A stretch of DNA of 64,000 nt from Siphonodentalium dalli. Lineage: Eukaryota > Mollusca > Scaphopoda > Gadilida > Siphonodentaliidae. Made by a program: the position numbers and the translations under genes. A model generated the notes under the pieces. The model searched no databases, was not told where the DNA came from, and saw nothing but the letters and a program-made list of their open reading frames with translations. The stretch lies in the NCBI GenBank assembly GCA_032622095.1, contig CP136065.1, forward strand, positions 110,899,195 to 110,963,194. The letters run 5' to 3'. Below are positions 1-11,016 of this stretch, piece by piece (position 1 is the first letter of the stretch; every line of letters begins with the position of its first letter).

Positions 1-2189
1 TGTGCCTCTTATTTTGAACTATTTATTCATAGAACAGGGAAATGTTCGAATTTGACTCGTTGTGATTCAAATTTATCAAACTCGTTTCATAAAATCTTAT
101 ATACCAACATAACTTGTTGGAGATCCTCTATATATAAATCATTTATATAAAATTATATATTTATACGCATACATATACCTACTTGTTGACAAATAATGTT
201 AAAGACACGGTTGGCCTTGGCGGTGGGTATCCTGTGAAAATATCTCCACCCGTCAAAAACCGCCACAAACAGAAAGAACATCAAAATGTAGATAGACTTT
301 GTCCGTATACAAATAAGAAATATCGCATAAACAGTATGTTATGGTCATATGCTTGACCATTGTTATGTAAACAAAAGTATAAAAAAGTTACTTTTCTGGT
401 GTTTGTTTATATTATGATGGTAAACATAAAGAGCGTTCTTTGCTGGTGAATACCTGATATGGAACTCATAAAGAGCGTTTATGCCGTTTGTGTGTGATTA
501 GCCAGTAGCATTGTGCTGTCTTATGTAACACAATCAGGCTCTTGCTTGGTAAAATATAGTAGGTCTTTATGATGACATGCTGTTTACGCGATGGTCATGG
601 TATATATGAACGGAACTGTATGCGTTTTAATGTTTTTCTGTTTACGGTGTTTGGAACAAATATGAATATTTTCGACAATTAAGGCCGCACGTGCCTTTAA
701 ATTTACTTAGTATTTTAAAACTCTATAAGATACCTGGAGTTCCAAAGTGGTGTTAGATCACGGCCAGAGATCGAAAACTTATTACAATACAACAGCAACA
801 ATATGCATATGACGTATACATGTATATCTGTATGTATTGCAGGGTGACAGCGGCTAGCCGGTAAATTTCAAAAGATACAATGACAAATGATATTATGATT
901 TGAGTTCAGATTAGACCCGGTTTGCGGAAACCCATACCACATGCATATGCGAACGGCACTGTCTATTTGCCACCGGTTGCCAATATAATTGCGTGTTAAA
1001 TATCGCTTTGTGTCACCGGGTGGTCACAAAGTAACTATACCTATATTTGCGAATGTATGTTTGTGTTCATTAGAAATTACGGGAGACCATATATGTGGCC
1101 CCGAGTGGGTCTAACATGGGTAACTCTTTACTGTATGGTGCAGGTTAAATATTTCTATAATGGCGCTGTTGGTGTCAGGGACAGGTCAGGGCAGGGCCAG
1201 CAAAATCGATGGCAATTTTTGTGTCGCCGATTTCCAACAGCCTTATATATAATCATCTCCATGATACGAGGAGTAGAATGTGCATGAACAAACTTGTATA
1301 GCCGATTTTCATTAAACGTATACATGTATAATCATCATCTCTACGTGAACTATAATGATGCACGTGGGCTTAAATGGAGCGCCGTAGGGCCAGGGAATGG
1401 GGAAAGGAGGGCACCAGAAACCGAGATAACATATTATATATATAGCCAATTATTACAGAAATTAGATATACCTGTATGTAACAGTGCGGGGCTGTCACGG
1501 AATGCCACCCACAGCCGAACATATCCCAATATTAACCCCAAACTTGCCAGATTCAGCCATATTACAATATTGTGCCCACAACAACAAGACTCCCAGCCCG
1601 GACACCCGTGTCGCCCTCGAACCGCTAATAAATCCACACGTATATGTAGCAGAACTATCGTCGAATTCATTCTCAAAGAAACAAAGGCAAATCGCCCACC
1701 GAAGCCTGGCAATTAACTCTGAAATAACGCCATCGCCGAATATGTTTGACGCGCGAATAATTACACCCACTTCATTTTCTATAGTAAATTGCCGTTGAGT
1801 TTATCAAAGCTAATGTAATTATATCGGATAATTACATTAGGTCGAGATTTTATCAGTGCAACAAAAACGACCCAAAAGTACTTGCGCGCAATGATATTTG
1901 TAGTCCGTTGCATATTAACTAAGGACGCTATTTTATTCGCACTCGCTTCGCAGTACACATTTTTTTTCACGAACGCTATGAAAGCCAATACAAGAATAAT
2001 AAATAACTATCCAAATAAAGACAATGCCCCAATATAATAAACATTCCCAAGCTGTTTACAGAGTGTAAATTTGGTCGAATTTGCGACGTTTCGTTACGAA
2101 ATGCATGACTAAACATACACAACTTTTTAGTTTTCGTTTCATTTATAATTTTATTTACATTTTCCCAACAGGCACCACTTGTCATTTTG
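1..2189. other. No recognisable gene
   Basis: AT-rich DNA with only short chance open frames. I see no conserved protein motif, convincing exon or transposon end. The one structure is a perfect 13-bp inverted repeat with a 5-base loop at 1810-1840 (arms CTAATGTAATTAT and ATAATTACATTAG), probably a transposon remnant. Confidence 0.5.
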
Positions 2190-2194
2190 TAAGA

Positions 2195-2330
2195 CCACAG
2201 GAGTGTGGAACTTGATTAATAATTGCATTAATTACCCTAATTACCATTTTTTTGGCCATAATGGTGGGCCAAAAAAAATGCTAATTAGCATAATTAAGGC
2301 AGTTATTGATCAAGTTCCAAGCTCCTGTGG
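2195..2330. mobile_element. Small TIR element (MITE), 136 bp
   Basis: Both ends carry an inverted repeat beginning CCACAGGAG, continuing imperfectly for over 20 bases with GGAACTTGAT. The element is flanked by the direct repeat TAAGA at 2190-2194 and 2331-2335, which reads as a 5-bp target-site duplication. It is nearly one long hairpin, with TTTTTTTGGCC and GGCCAAAAAAA near the centre. It encodes nothing. The superfamily is not assigned. Confidence 0.6.
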
Positions 2331-2782
2331 TAAGAGTATTAAATTTAGTGGTTATATATTCTGGGCACTACAATTTATATTATAGGATGAAATTTTTAAT
2401 TACTGTTTACAGATGTCCCCAAACATTGTACCAGTCCCGTGAGAAAACTGCAACATATTTTTCCCTTCGTCTCAGTGTAACGATATGTTACAAAGCGTTT
2501 CACGGTTTCTGAGATTCCACAGAGACTGGCCCTACAAACTGAAACTTACAAAGTTCGCAATTTATAGGTTTGTGATTCGGCATATGCCTTTAGACTGTGT
2601 AATTACATTAGGAAACCGAGATTATTTCTTAAATGAAGCTAACAGTCCGGTGATGTTGTTTGCCACATGACGTTCCATTAAACGTATATATGGCGTCGCG
2701 GATAACTATGCTTTGATTAGTCAGAATTCATCTATTTCTGCTGGTGAAAAGCGCTTTCAATGTATATTATATATGTTGGGCC

Positions 2783-3692
2783 TAAGGGTGCATTTACACT
2801 GCTACAGAACTGTACACAGATCTACACGCAGACTAGAGCGAACGGGTTGATATAGAAATGCACACAGAAAGAAAACGGTATTCGTCCCTGTGAGCAAAAA
2901 TCGTGTCCGCTATACGTCAGGGTCAACGCCGAAGCATTGCGACAGGCAAATCTGTTTTGATTAATTGTTACTCGGGCTTGGCGAATAATGTGTTACAGTT
3001 TTCGTTGTCATTTCAACCCATGTATTTCGTATATTCAAGATGGACAGGGACATGTCAACCGGGGGTGAGGGGTGTCTCACCCCAACTTTGGTCAAAATTT
3101 TCAACAGTTGGAAATTTCATACCTGACAAAACATTAGTTGTAATTTCCAAACCAACAATAGGTTGAAAATGATATTGTAGTTTGATTTTCAAACATTTTG
3201 TAGTATTGTTTTCTGACCAATATTTGCATAATTCCTACCTTATATGGAAAGATTGTGCCCTGGTCCCTCTCCGTGGCCAGTCAAAACTGCTAGTTAATTT
3301 AATAAAAACAATATTGTCCTACATTTGGTCAACATTGTCATTAGAATTGTCATCAGTTGGAAATTTTGCTACATTTGGTCAAATACAGGGTGTTGTAGCA
3401 TGGATACCTACTCCATACCAATCCAAAATGACCACCTCCCAGATGGTATCAAACAGGAGACCTATATATATATATGCTGACACGGCACATACCAAATCGC
3501 TGTTGTCTGCTGGTAGTTGATCCATTTTTATGTCTGGCCTAAACTGAAACGACTCCTAGTGAGTTGTCAATTACCAGAGTACTGGTCAGCGCGCGTTCAC
3601 TATTAGTCATAATGTTGTGGTGACAGTAATGCATGACACGTGACTTCATACAGATCTGTATACAGATCTAAAAACAGTGTAAACGCACCCTA
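2783..3692. mobile_element. Non-autonomous TIR element, about 0.9 kb
   Basis: The left end reads TAAGGGTGCATTTACACTG and the right end is its inverted counterpart (CAGTGTAAACGCACCCTAA). Subterminal CAGATCT motifs occur at both ends (near 2818 and 3650-3670). No transposase is visible. The middle, from about 3045, matches the hAT-like repeat at 39890-40899 (blocks such as CAACAGTTGGAAATTT and CGTGGCCAGTCAAAA), so a second element appears nested inside. No clear target-site duplication was found for either. Confidence 0.5.
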
Positions 3693-4057
3693 ACGCGGTA
3701 TAGTACGGTTTGGTAAATTCTGACTTAAATCGCGTAGTAACTTGTGTTTGAGGATGATATATGATAGTCAACTCTTGTGCTCGGATTGGCAGTTTTCTAT
3801 CGCGAGCGTTTCGACCACCTACGGGAAAGCGTTTCAGTTTGACCTCAACTTGTCTGAAACTATCATCATTTACCTTTTCTTACGTTCAAGAAAATTGCCA
3901 GAGATTCAAATGGCAAGTTTGTTACTGTTGATACCAAGTACTAGTCCACATGTAATACAATCAGTTTTGAATATTATCTACGAAAACACGCCCTTATGGA
4001 AATATAGTGTTAGATCGACATGCTATAATACACACACATAAGGCAAAATTATGTTAC

Positions 4058-4780
4058 TTAACTGTAACATCCATCATATTCTTGTTACTAATGTTAAGCG
4101 GCGATTTCGAACAGAACCCAGGTCCTGCCAACAATGGTGCGATATAAAGACATTGTTCTGTGTTACTGCTGACACCCAAAACATTAGAAATAAAAGACCA
4201 TACCAAATGCTGAGTCTGCTAATTTCGATATTTGCTCACTGAAACATGGCTTAATAATTCACGGGATAATTCCGAAGTTTTACTTCAACGTTTTCATGAT
4301 CCATTTAGAAACGACAGGAATACCCAAAACATCCGACGGTGGTGTGAGTATTTATATTCGCGATGGTATTCCTTATAAATTCCGTAGTGATCTGATAGTG
4401 GCAGGCTATATAGAGTCCGTATGGGTCGAAATCAAGGTGTGTCGTAAAAGTATTATTCTTGGTTGCTTCTACAGACCCCCACAATCACCAGTTTCGCATT
4501 GAGATACTATTGGACTCAACATTTTAAAACGTAAACTTAGTAAACATAGGTGGCGACTTCAAGGAATATTATGTCGAAGGTACCAATGGTAAGATTAATG
4601 GTATATGTCCGCACTGTGGTATCAAACTGCTTGTGAATTCGCCTACTCATTTCACGGAAACCTCTCGATTTGTTCTTCACAAATTGTGATGATTATGTAT
4701 GTAACGCAGATGTAATAAGTCCATTTTTTTATTACCCCAAGTGTGTTTATAATTCCCAAATTATTGACAATTCTTAATGT
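4058..4780 (+). pseudogene. Decayed CR1/L2-like LINE, ORF2 start with 2A-like motif and APE endonuclease part
   Basis: A hydrophobic leader (IIFLLLMLS) runs into GDFEQNPGP at 4100-4126, which fits the 2A-like recoding motif D-x-E-x-N-P-G-P. That motif is established at the start of ORF2 in several CR1-clade LINEs of marine invertebrates. After a frameshift come endonuclease pieces: LTETWLNNS near 4220, GGVSIYIRDGIPYKF, WVEIKV and GCFYRPP at 4335-4485, then GDFKEYY near 4555 and LDLFFTNCDD near 4670. These follow the order of an APE-type endonuclease (ETWL, GG, YRPP, GDF). Several frameshifts and stops make it inactive. No reverse transcriptase follows, so the copy is truncated. Confidence 0.75.
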
Positions 4781-5219
4781 ATGTGACATTAATATAATGC
4801 ACCACATTTCAAACCATGTTTCCAGACATGTCGTGAGAAAATCAATATATGATGAGTTTAGGCAAAACGTGTGTCGGCATCTTAATTATACCTTGCATAT
4901 TGGTTACGGACAACTAAAGTCAAGCAACAAATGTGTTTATTCATCAAGGGATATAAGTGGCACTTCAGACAATTTTATACTTTCTGACATGGCGAAGAGG
5001 AATCTAGTTAATGTATTAGTTCCGATTTTGCCATTACAAGAATGCGATTGTTTAATCGGAACATACACGGATGACAAAATGTATTTGTCGAGCCATTATA
5101 AAATGCAGTTTGATACGTTGTGTTCTGGTAAACCTATCGTCACCATGTTGGCACTGTATGTTATATTGGTGTCTCCTTACTTTGTGAATAATATTGACAG
5201 CTTCGTTGAAGCTATATAA
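4743..5219 (+). CDS. Unrecognised open frame, 158 codons
   Basis: An uninterrupted frame from ATG to TAA directly follows, and slightly overlaps, the LINE endonuclease fragment. I recognise no domain. The product would be mildly basic, with cysteines scattered and a hydrophobic stretch near residues 132-148. There is no visible promoter, splice site or polyadenylation signal that decides whether it is expressed. It may be a diverged part of the LINE between endonuclease and reverse transcriptase, or simply a long chance frame. Confidence 0.15.
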   Translation: MFIIPKLLTILNVCDINIMHHISNHVSRHVVRKSIYDEFRQNVCRHLNYTLHIGYGQLKSSNKCVYSSRDISGTSDNFILSDMAKRNLVNVLVPILPLQECDCLIGTYTDDKMYLSSHYKMQFDTLCSGKPIVTMLALYVILVSPYFVNNIDSFVEAI

Positions 5220-6383
5220 ACTCCACAAGCTGCGGAGATAATTAGTCTTGTGATAACAGTCTCTATATCTGAACTAAATTAAGATACAATTGGAGTGAAT
5301 GCACATCTCAAATTGTTTGCAAGACGAGCACGTAATGCTGGCGAAATATCTTTTCTGTATTCGTGAAATGAATTTGAGTTTGATTTGCATATTCATAATC
5401 ATCAGAGGTAAGTCCTAGCTCTGTCTGTGCGTATGCATATGGGTAGGAATATCCGTGCCCCCATTTGCGTCAAACGATGTAATTGAATAATTGAAAATTT
5501 CATATTTAAATCCAGGAATTGTCAATAACATGCACTCGTACAATAATTTGTCTTGTAGGGAAACATATTGTATATGTTTTGTGTTGTGGACTTAAAGGTT
5601 CCATGTCCGATTTAACACCCCTAAATTGCTATTAAAATATTTGATTTGTATCGAAGAATCAAACATCCAAAGCTCAGAACTATTATATTTCGATTTCGAC
5701 TCATGTCAGGTGATCATCGCTTAAAGATGTTATTCAACGTTGAACATTCACGCACTGTTGCTATTTGTGGTTTTGTGCGCAGCAGCTATATATGTGTAAC
5801 ATTATGAAGAAGGAGTAACCGTGGTGATACGGAAGCAGAAAACGTAGTAAGTTTTGCGTATATGTGGCCTTGGTGAATGAAACCAAATCCAATTTCCATG
5901 TATGAACACAGTCTCTGTCAGAGTATGTTGACAATTTGCGTCAAGTTTGGAATTTATTGCAGATAGTCTATGATACTCATTTGTGTTTTGATAAATTGCG
6001 TTCATAGTAAATCACCATGCATTCTTCTGATAAAAAGGGAAATATTCGTGTTTCATCACTTGATCGGAGGCAATTATGACTACTATTCTGAAACAGGCAG
6101 GGTCTACACATTATATGGATATCTTTCACACTGTTCTATAGCAGTGAGTTTTGAACTGTTTGATGTTTTTTGTAGATATCAAAATAAATGATGATCGGTC
6201 ACATTCACGCTCTGAGTATAAATATTTCGGCTTCTAGAAAGGGTCACATATTCAATACATCCCTAATAAATCCCACTTAAATGTTTAATTACACATATAT
6301 CACACGAGTCAAGATAGTACAGTACAGATCAAACTGCATTACTTTTCCAGATGTAACCGTTGCACGAGGCCCTAGCTAGCTGT

Positions 6384-6385
<2 letters not shown>
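5220..6385. other. No recognisable gene
   Basis: Low-complexity AT-rich sequence with short frames only. I see no exon, RNA gene or transposon end. Confidence 0.5.
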
Positions 6386-6478
<93 letters not shown>

Positions 6479-6501
6479 CTCTCTCTCTCTCTCTCTCTCT
6501 T
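6386..6501. repeat. CT dinucleotide microsatellite
   Basis: About 115 bases of (CT)n, interrupted once by CCTCCT near 6475-6480. The Ser-Leu and Arg-Glu frames across it are products of the repeat. Confidence 0.97.
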
Positions 6502-7830
6502 ATATGAGAGAAAGAGGGAAAGAATTCGTACATTTCTTATCAAAGTTTCTCTTATCTCTTCAATCATCTTGTTCATCCTTATAGGACAAGCTATTCAATT
6601 TTGCACAACGTGTAAATTTTATTCAATTTCGTCCATTTTTGGCGGTCATTTTTGGGACAGACATTATACAGATATGGTTTACGACTAAGCATTATTAGTC
6701 TATATTTCTATTTATTATCCTGAATTTTCCCATGAGTGGATTTTTGCGGATTTTGGATATATTGTTCCTGATGTTTTTCCGCATCGAATGACACCAAAAT
6801 CAGCTTGTTTCCACGATCACACTAATCTGGAGTTGGCAGTGGGCATGTTATCTTTCTCGACGAAGAGCAGCTAGGCTGATTTTTCATACCGAATTATAAA
6901 ATAGGACATGTTTTCCGTGAACGACATATAGCGGGGAGTATTTTACGGGAAGTATGTGAAATCTTGCATTGAATTCATTAGTATAGTCAAAAGGGTAACA
7001 TGTGATGCGAATTGCAGCAACTTGGACCATATATTAATGCTGACAATGGCATCATCGCACCCTACTAAGAATTTGTATGTGGTCTATATTATATATGTAA
7101 GCCACTGCGTAGGCAAGTCGACAAATTACCTCACATGTTCTTATCTTGTAAAAAGAAAACGCAGATACACCAACCAAACCTTAAGAAATCACGCACGTTC
7201 TTCTTGCACGCTATATAGCAGGCTGTAATTGGCATTATACACTCACCGGTTTGGTATGCCATGTCCAGACGGCCATGGCTGGTCGCTCCATGGTGGAGTT
7301 ATACACATCAGACGGATGGCACTCCATTCTGATATACTGGAATTACTGATATATGGCTGGAAAGGTTCATGCGAATCGAACAAATGATCTTTCTTCAATG
7401 CAGACCTGTCATGTATCGATGTATCTAAATGTAATGATGAATGCAATGACCGAAATAGTAACAACTTTAACGACAGGTAATGAGCAGAGTGATATAACAT
7501 TTAAGGCAATCAATTGCTCATCAGAGTAAACTAATTAAGACAATACAAGGGTCGTCTGTTTGTTTACAAATATCATGCAGTGAACGCATGGTTCGATTAA
7601 CAATTAAACCATCCAACATAACGAACTCAGTCAAATTTACGATGGAAAGTGCGAGAATTTTCTATTTTGGTGGCCGTTTTGGATGTCATATTGAAACTAT
7701 TGTTAAATATGAAGCGCCTACAATGTCATATCTATCATCAGTTGTGTCCAGTGTCACGCAAATAAGAAAATACCGACCTATAAAACGCGAGTTTCACTCA
7801 TCAGCCTTTAATAGCGACATGTGTCAAGAT
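6502..7830. other. No recognisable gene
   Basis: Frames of 85-90 codons occur on both strands, but none has a conserved motif or good splice context. No repeat boundary is obvious. Confidence 0.45.
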
Positions 7831-8235
7831 GTGGCACGGGCTCAGTAGAATAAATCACTTTCAAGTTGGTGAACATTAAATGTGAGTCACCCCTGCGTGC
7901 TTGCCTTGAGGGCTGATTGAAATGCTACGCTGAGGAGTCATTTAAGCATACCGATGCTGGTAAATAAATTAAGAAATTGCCATTATATAAATAAACAAAG
8001 GTTAAACAAACATATTTCTTTCAAATAAGTGGTAAGTGTTTTATCCTGTTTTGAGCCTAATTGACAGTATAAGCTATCTGCACAGTACAGAAGTTACTCT
8101 CCATTGTAGATCCATAACTCCGTGCACAATGCTTTGAAGCCACTGACAATCCGAGCCAAAAACAATATCCAACACAAACACCTTGTAAAAAGTTATACGT
8201 CATACTATGCGGATAATTAGTTATCAGACATCTCT
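7831..8235. repeat. 0.4-kb interspersed repeat, copy 1
   Basis: This block runs from GTGGCACGGGCTCAGTAGAA to CAGACATCTCT. It is closely matched by two adjacent copies at 11740-12200 and 12201-12627. Shared landmarks in order are TTGGTGAACATTAAATG, GGGCTGATT, GGTAAATAAATTAAG, GTTTTGAGCCTAA, TAAGCTATCTGCACAG and TGAAGCCACTGACAATCCGA. There is no coding potential. The three copies bracket the Helitron cluster and the SGNH-like fragment. No terminal structure was identified, so the type of repeat is unknown. Confidence 0.7.
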
Positions 8236-8362
8236 GACGAGCTTATCTTTAAGATTATGATTCTTAGTTTAAAGGTTTCTGCAATGTTTCTAGCCATTTT
8301 TGGTGAAAGAGCTTGGCGGTCGATTGTGTAAAACAATATCTAATTTGTTGGCGGTATTAACT

Positions 8363-8790
8363 TTATGAATTTGGTTTGTCGGAAATTGCTGTGAAATTCC
8401 TTTTGTCCCTGATGTTCCTCGCCGTGGAGTTGAATTTTGAAATTAATTGTTCTTGCGGCAAATTATCTTTGAAATCTAAGAGTTGAAAGAAAATTTTGGC
8501 TTTCGGGAAAGCTTTCTTGATTTGCGACACACTGTTCGAAATCTTTATTCCTAGCTTTTTCTGAATATCCGGGAGGGATTTGCCCGATTTCATTGATTCC
8601 ATTCCTTCTTTAATGTCAATGAATCCGACATTAATTAGGATATGTTCCAAGGTTTCACTCGTATTATGTGTTGCAAAATTTATGACATTGTTGAGTGAAA
8701 AGTCGGAGAAAATGTCCAAATCCACGTTAGGGTGTATTGAGTCAACCAATTTACTAATGGTGCCATCCGACAAAATAAGAGATTATATAT
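8363..8790 (-). pseudogene. SGNH-hydrolase/esterase-like fragment
   Basis: The open frame on the minus strand reads from ILSDGTISKLV through LEHILINVGFIDIKEG to FPKAKIFFQLLDF and FNSTARNIRD before a stop. The order resembles an SGNH/GDSL fold: a first block near ILSDG (family GDS), a central block near NVGFID (family GTND), then FP-x-A-x-I and a late FN. The canonical Ser and the GTND motif are altered, so catalysis is doubtful. The frame has no clear ATG, and upstream it runs into a TA repeat next to a Helitron at 8806, so it is truncated. Such domains occur in ORF1 of some LINEs and in other mobile elements. A host exon is the alternative. The assignment rests on pattern only. Confidence 0.35.
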
Positions 8791-8805
8791 ATATATATAT
8801 ATATA

Positions 8806-9346
8806 TCTCATATATATTTTGAAGACCTCTGTCTGTATGTTTGTTTGTCATTTATACAAATCTACGATTCTCGACCGATCGGGACGAAACTTGGTACGTG
8901 TGTGTAGTTTGACCAGGCGGTGGACGTTGTCGTATTGGCGAGCCCGTGCGGCGCCCGCTTCGTGCATGCGCAGACGAGATCTCGGAAACGGGTGGAGCTA
9001 TCGACTTGAAATTTGCTATGTGAATGTATCTTGCCCCGGATACGAATTTTATCGGGTCGCCCAGCCCGTGCGACGCCAGCTTCGCGCATGCGCAGACGAG
9101 ATCTCGGAAACGGGTGGAGCTATCGACTTGAAATTTGCTATGTGAATGTATCTTGCCCCGGATGCGAATTTTATCGGGTCGCCGAGCCCGTGCGACGCCA
9201 GCTTCGCGCATGCGCAGACCAGATCTCGGAAACGGGTAGAGCTATCGACTTGAAATTTGGTTTTTCAATAGCCCGGACAACGTCGGGCTCATCGGCTAGA
9301 AATTTGGTTTTTGAATAGCCCGGACAACGTCGGGCTCATCGGCTAG
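8806..9346 (+). mobile_element. Non-autonomous Helitron, family 1, copy A
   Basis: The 5' end is TC followed by TCATATATATTTTGAAG, with host A before it. The 3' end is a hairpin (CCCGGAC, AAC, GTCGGG), a short spacer and CTAG. These are the hallmarks of Helitrons. After the 5' end come TCTGTCTGT-like repeats and a GGGACGAAACTTGGTACGTG block. The body holds about three direct repeats of roughly 120 bases that include CGCATGCGCAGACGAGATCT and CTATCGACTTGAAATTTG. No Rep/helicase is encoded. Its CTAG is joined directly to the TC of copy B. Confidence 0.85.
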
Positions 9347-9843
9347 TCTCATATATATTTTGAAGACCTCTGTCTGTATGTTTGCATGTTTGTCTGTATG
9401 TTTGTCATTTATACAAATCTACGATTCTCGACCGATCGGGACGAAACTTGGTACGTGTGTGTAGTTTGACCAGGCGGTGGACGTTGTCGTATTGACGAGC
9501 CCGTGCGGCGCCCGCTTCGCGTATGCGCAGACGAGATCTCGGAAACGGGTGGAGCTATCGACTTGAAATTTGGTATGTGAATGTATCTTGCCCCGGATAC
9601 GAATTTTATCGGGTCGCCGAGCCCGTGCGACGCCAGATTCGCGCATGCGCAGACGAGATCTCGGAAACGGGTGGAGCTATCGACTTGAAATTTGCTATGT
9701 GAATGTATCTTGCCCCGGATACGAATTTTATCGGGTCGCCGAGCCCGTGCGACGCCAGCTTCGCCCATGCGCATACCAGATCTCGGAAACGACTTGAAAT
9801 TTGTTTTTTGAATAGCCCGGACAACGTCGGGCTCATCGGCTAG
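9347..9843 (+). mobile_element. Non-autonomous Helitron, family 1, copy B
   Basis: It begins TCTCATATATATTTTG directly after the CTAG of copy A, with no spacer. It ends with the same hairpin and CTAG as copy A. Its 5' TGTMTGT tract is longer than that of copy A, and one body repeat is shorter near 9785. Open frames on both strands are conserved between copies only because the DNA is repeated. Confidence 0.85.
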
Positions 9844-10207
9844 TATATATATATTTTGAAGACCTCTGTCTGTATGTTTGTCTGTATGTTTGTTTGTCAT
9901 TTATACAAATCTACGATTCTCGGCCGATCGGGACGAAACTTGGTACGTGTGTGTAGTTTGACCAGGCGGTGGACGTTGTCGTATTGGCGATCCCGTGCGG
10001 CGCCCGCTTCGCGCATGCGCAGACGAGATCTCCGAAACGGGTAGAATTTTATCGGGTCGCCGAGCCCGTGCGACGCCAGGTTCGCGCATGCGCAGACCAG
10101 ATCTCGGAAACGGGTAGAGCTATCGACTTGAAATTTCGGGCTGGGTAGAGCTATCGACTTGAAATTTGGTTTTTGAATAGCCCGGACAACGTCGGGCTCA
10201 TCGGCTA

Positions 10208-10208
<1 letters not shown>
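9844..10208 (+). mobile_element. Non-autonomous Helitron, family 1, copy C
   Basis: The shortest copy. It starts TATATATATATTTTGAAG directly after the CTAG of copy B, so the 5' TC seems lost or changed in a TA-rich stretch. The body repeats are reduced and partly scrambled near 10040-10150. The 3' hairpin and CTAG are intact. Confidence 0.8.

Positions 10209-10244
<36 letters not shown>
10209..10244. repeat. TA dinucleotide repeat
   Basis: A run of TA between Helitron C and Helitron D. It supplies an A immediately before the TC of the next element, as expected for insertion at AT. Confidence 0.9.
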
Positions 10245-10247
<3 letters not shown>

Positions 10248-11016
10248 ATTATATATTTTGGAAGATCTGTCTGTGTATCTGTGTGTGGTCTGTGTGTGGT
10301 CTGTGTGTGTGTTCGCGATGAACTCGAAAACGGCCGACCCGATTTCGATGAAACTTGGTATGTGGGGGTATTTTCGGCCGGGGGGTGGCATAGGCATATT
10401 GATTTTCAGATCCGAGGTCAACTTTTCACGTGCCGAGGTCAAATCTGTTTTTACGCTGTGTTACGGGACTTTCATTTGAGTTCGGTGCTTACAAATCGAT
10501 TCGAAACAGCGCGAATAATTAAATGCCAGTCATAATAATGACACTGTGAGAATCTTTCGTGTTTCCTCTTTCCAACGATATATAATGCGTATGTATCCGT
10601 TTTAGTTATCTGCCTCAATTATCAAGAAGAAGTGGTACTATCTTCCATCAGGATAAAAACAATGCGTAACTTCTATGACGTCGTTAGAGTTCATAACGTT
10701 AGATCACGTTAACGCTTAACCGGCCGATGCATTTGACTGTTTCAGACGTCTTGGCGATATCTCGGGCACCGATGGTAATTTATCTTTACGTTGAAACTTG
10801 ATAATTAATGAGCGTGTGTATATGAGGCGCGTTTATATACTTGAGTGGAAATCAAATCGGGTTAAAAGGTCAAATCGGGTAAAACCGGATGGATTTCGAC
10901 GGGTACTTTTGTTCGGGCAGTGTTTTGGACGGGTCAAATCGTGACCCCACTTGACCTTGGCCTTCAAAATAGACAATTCAAGGTCAAACCCCGGACGAAG
11001 TCGGGTCACCTTCTAG
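10245..11016 (+). mobile_element. Non-autonomous Helitron, family 2, copy D
   Basis: The 5' end reads TCTATTATATATTTTGGAAG, followed by TCTGTGTGTGGTC repeats and a GATTTCGATGAAACTTGG block. The 3' end is CCCGGACGAAGTCGGG (hairpin), TCACCTT and CTAG. The middle (about 10431-10860) is nearly identical to Helitron F at 28779-29210. No transposition protein is present. CTAG joins directly to the TC of copy E. Confidence 0.85.

Noticed and set aside
6360-6688. Ser-Leu and Arg-Glu rich frames on both strands
   Set aside because: They are translations of the CT microsatellite.
8819-10442. Several conserved-looking frames of 75-181 codons on both strands
   Set aside because: They repeat because the Helitron DNA repeats. 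Both strands are open in parallel, none has a known domain, and the termini define non-coding elements.
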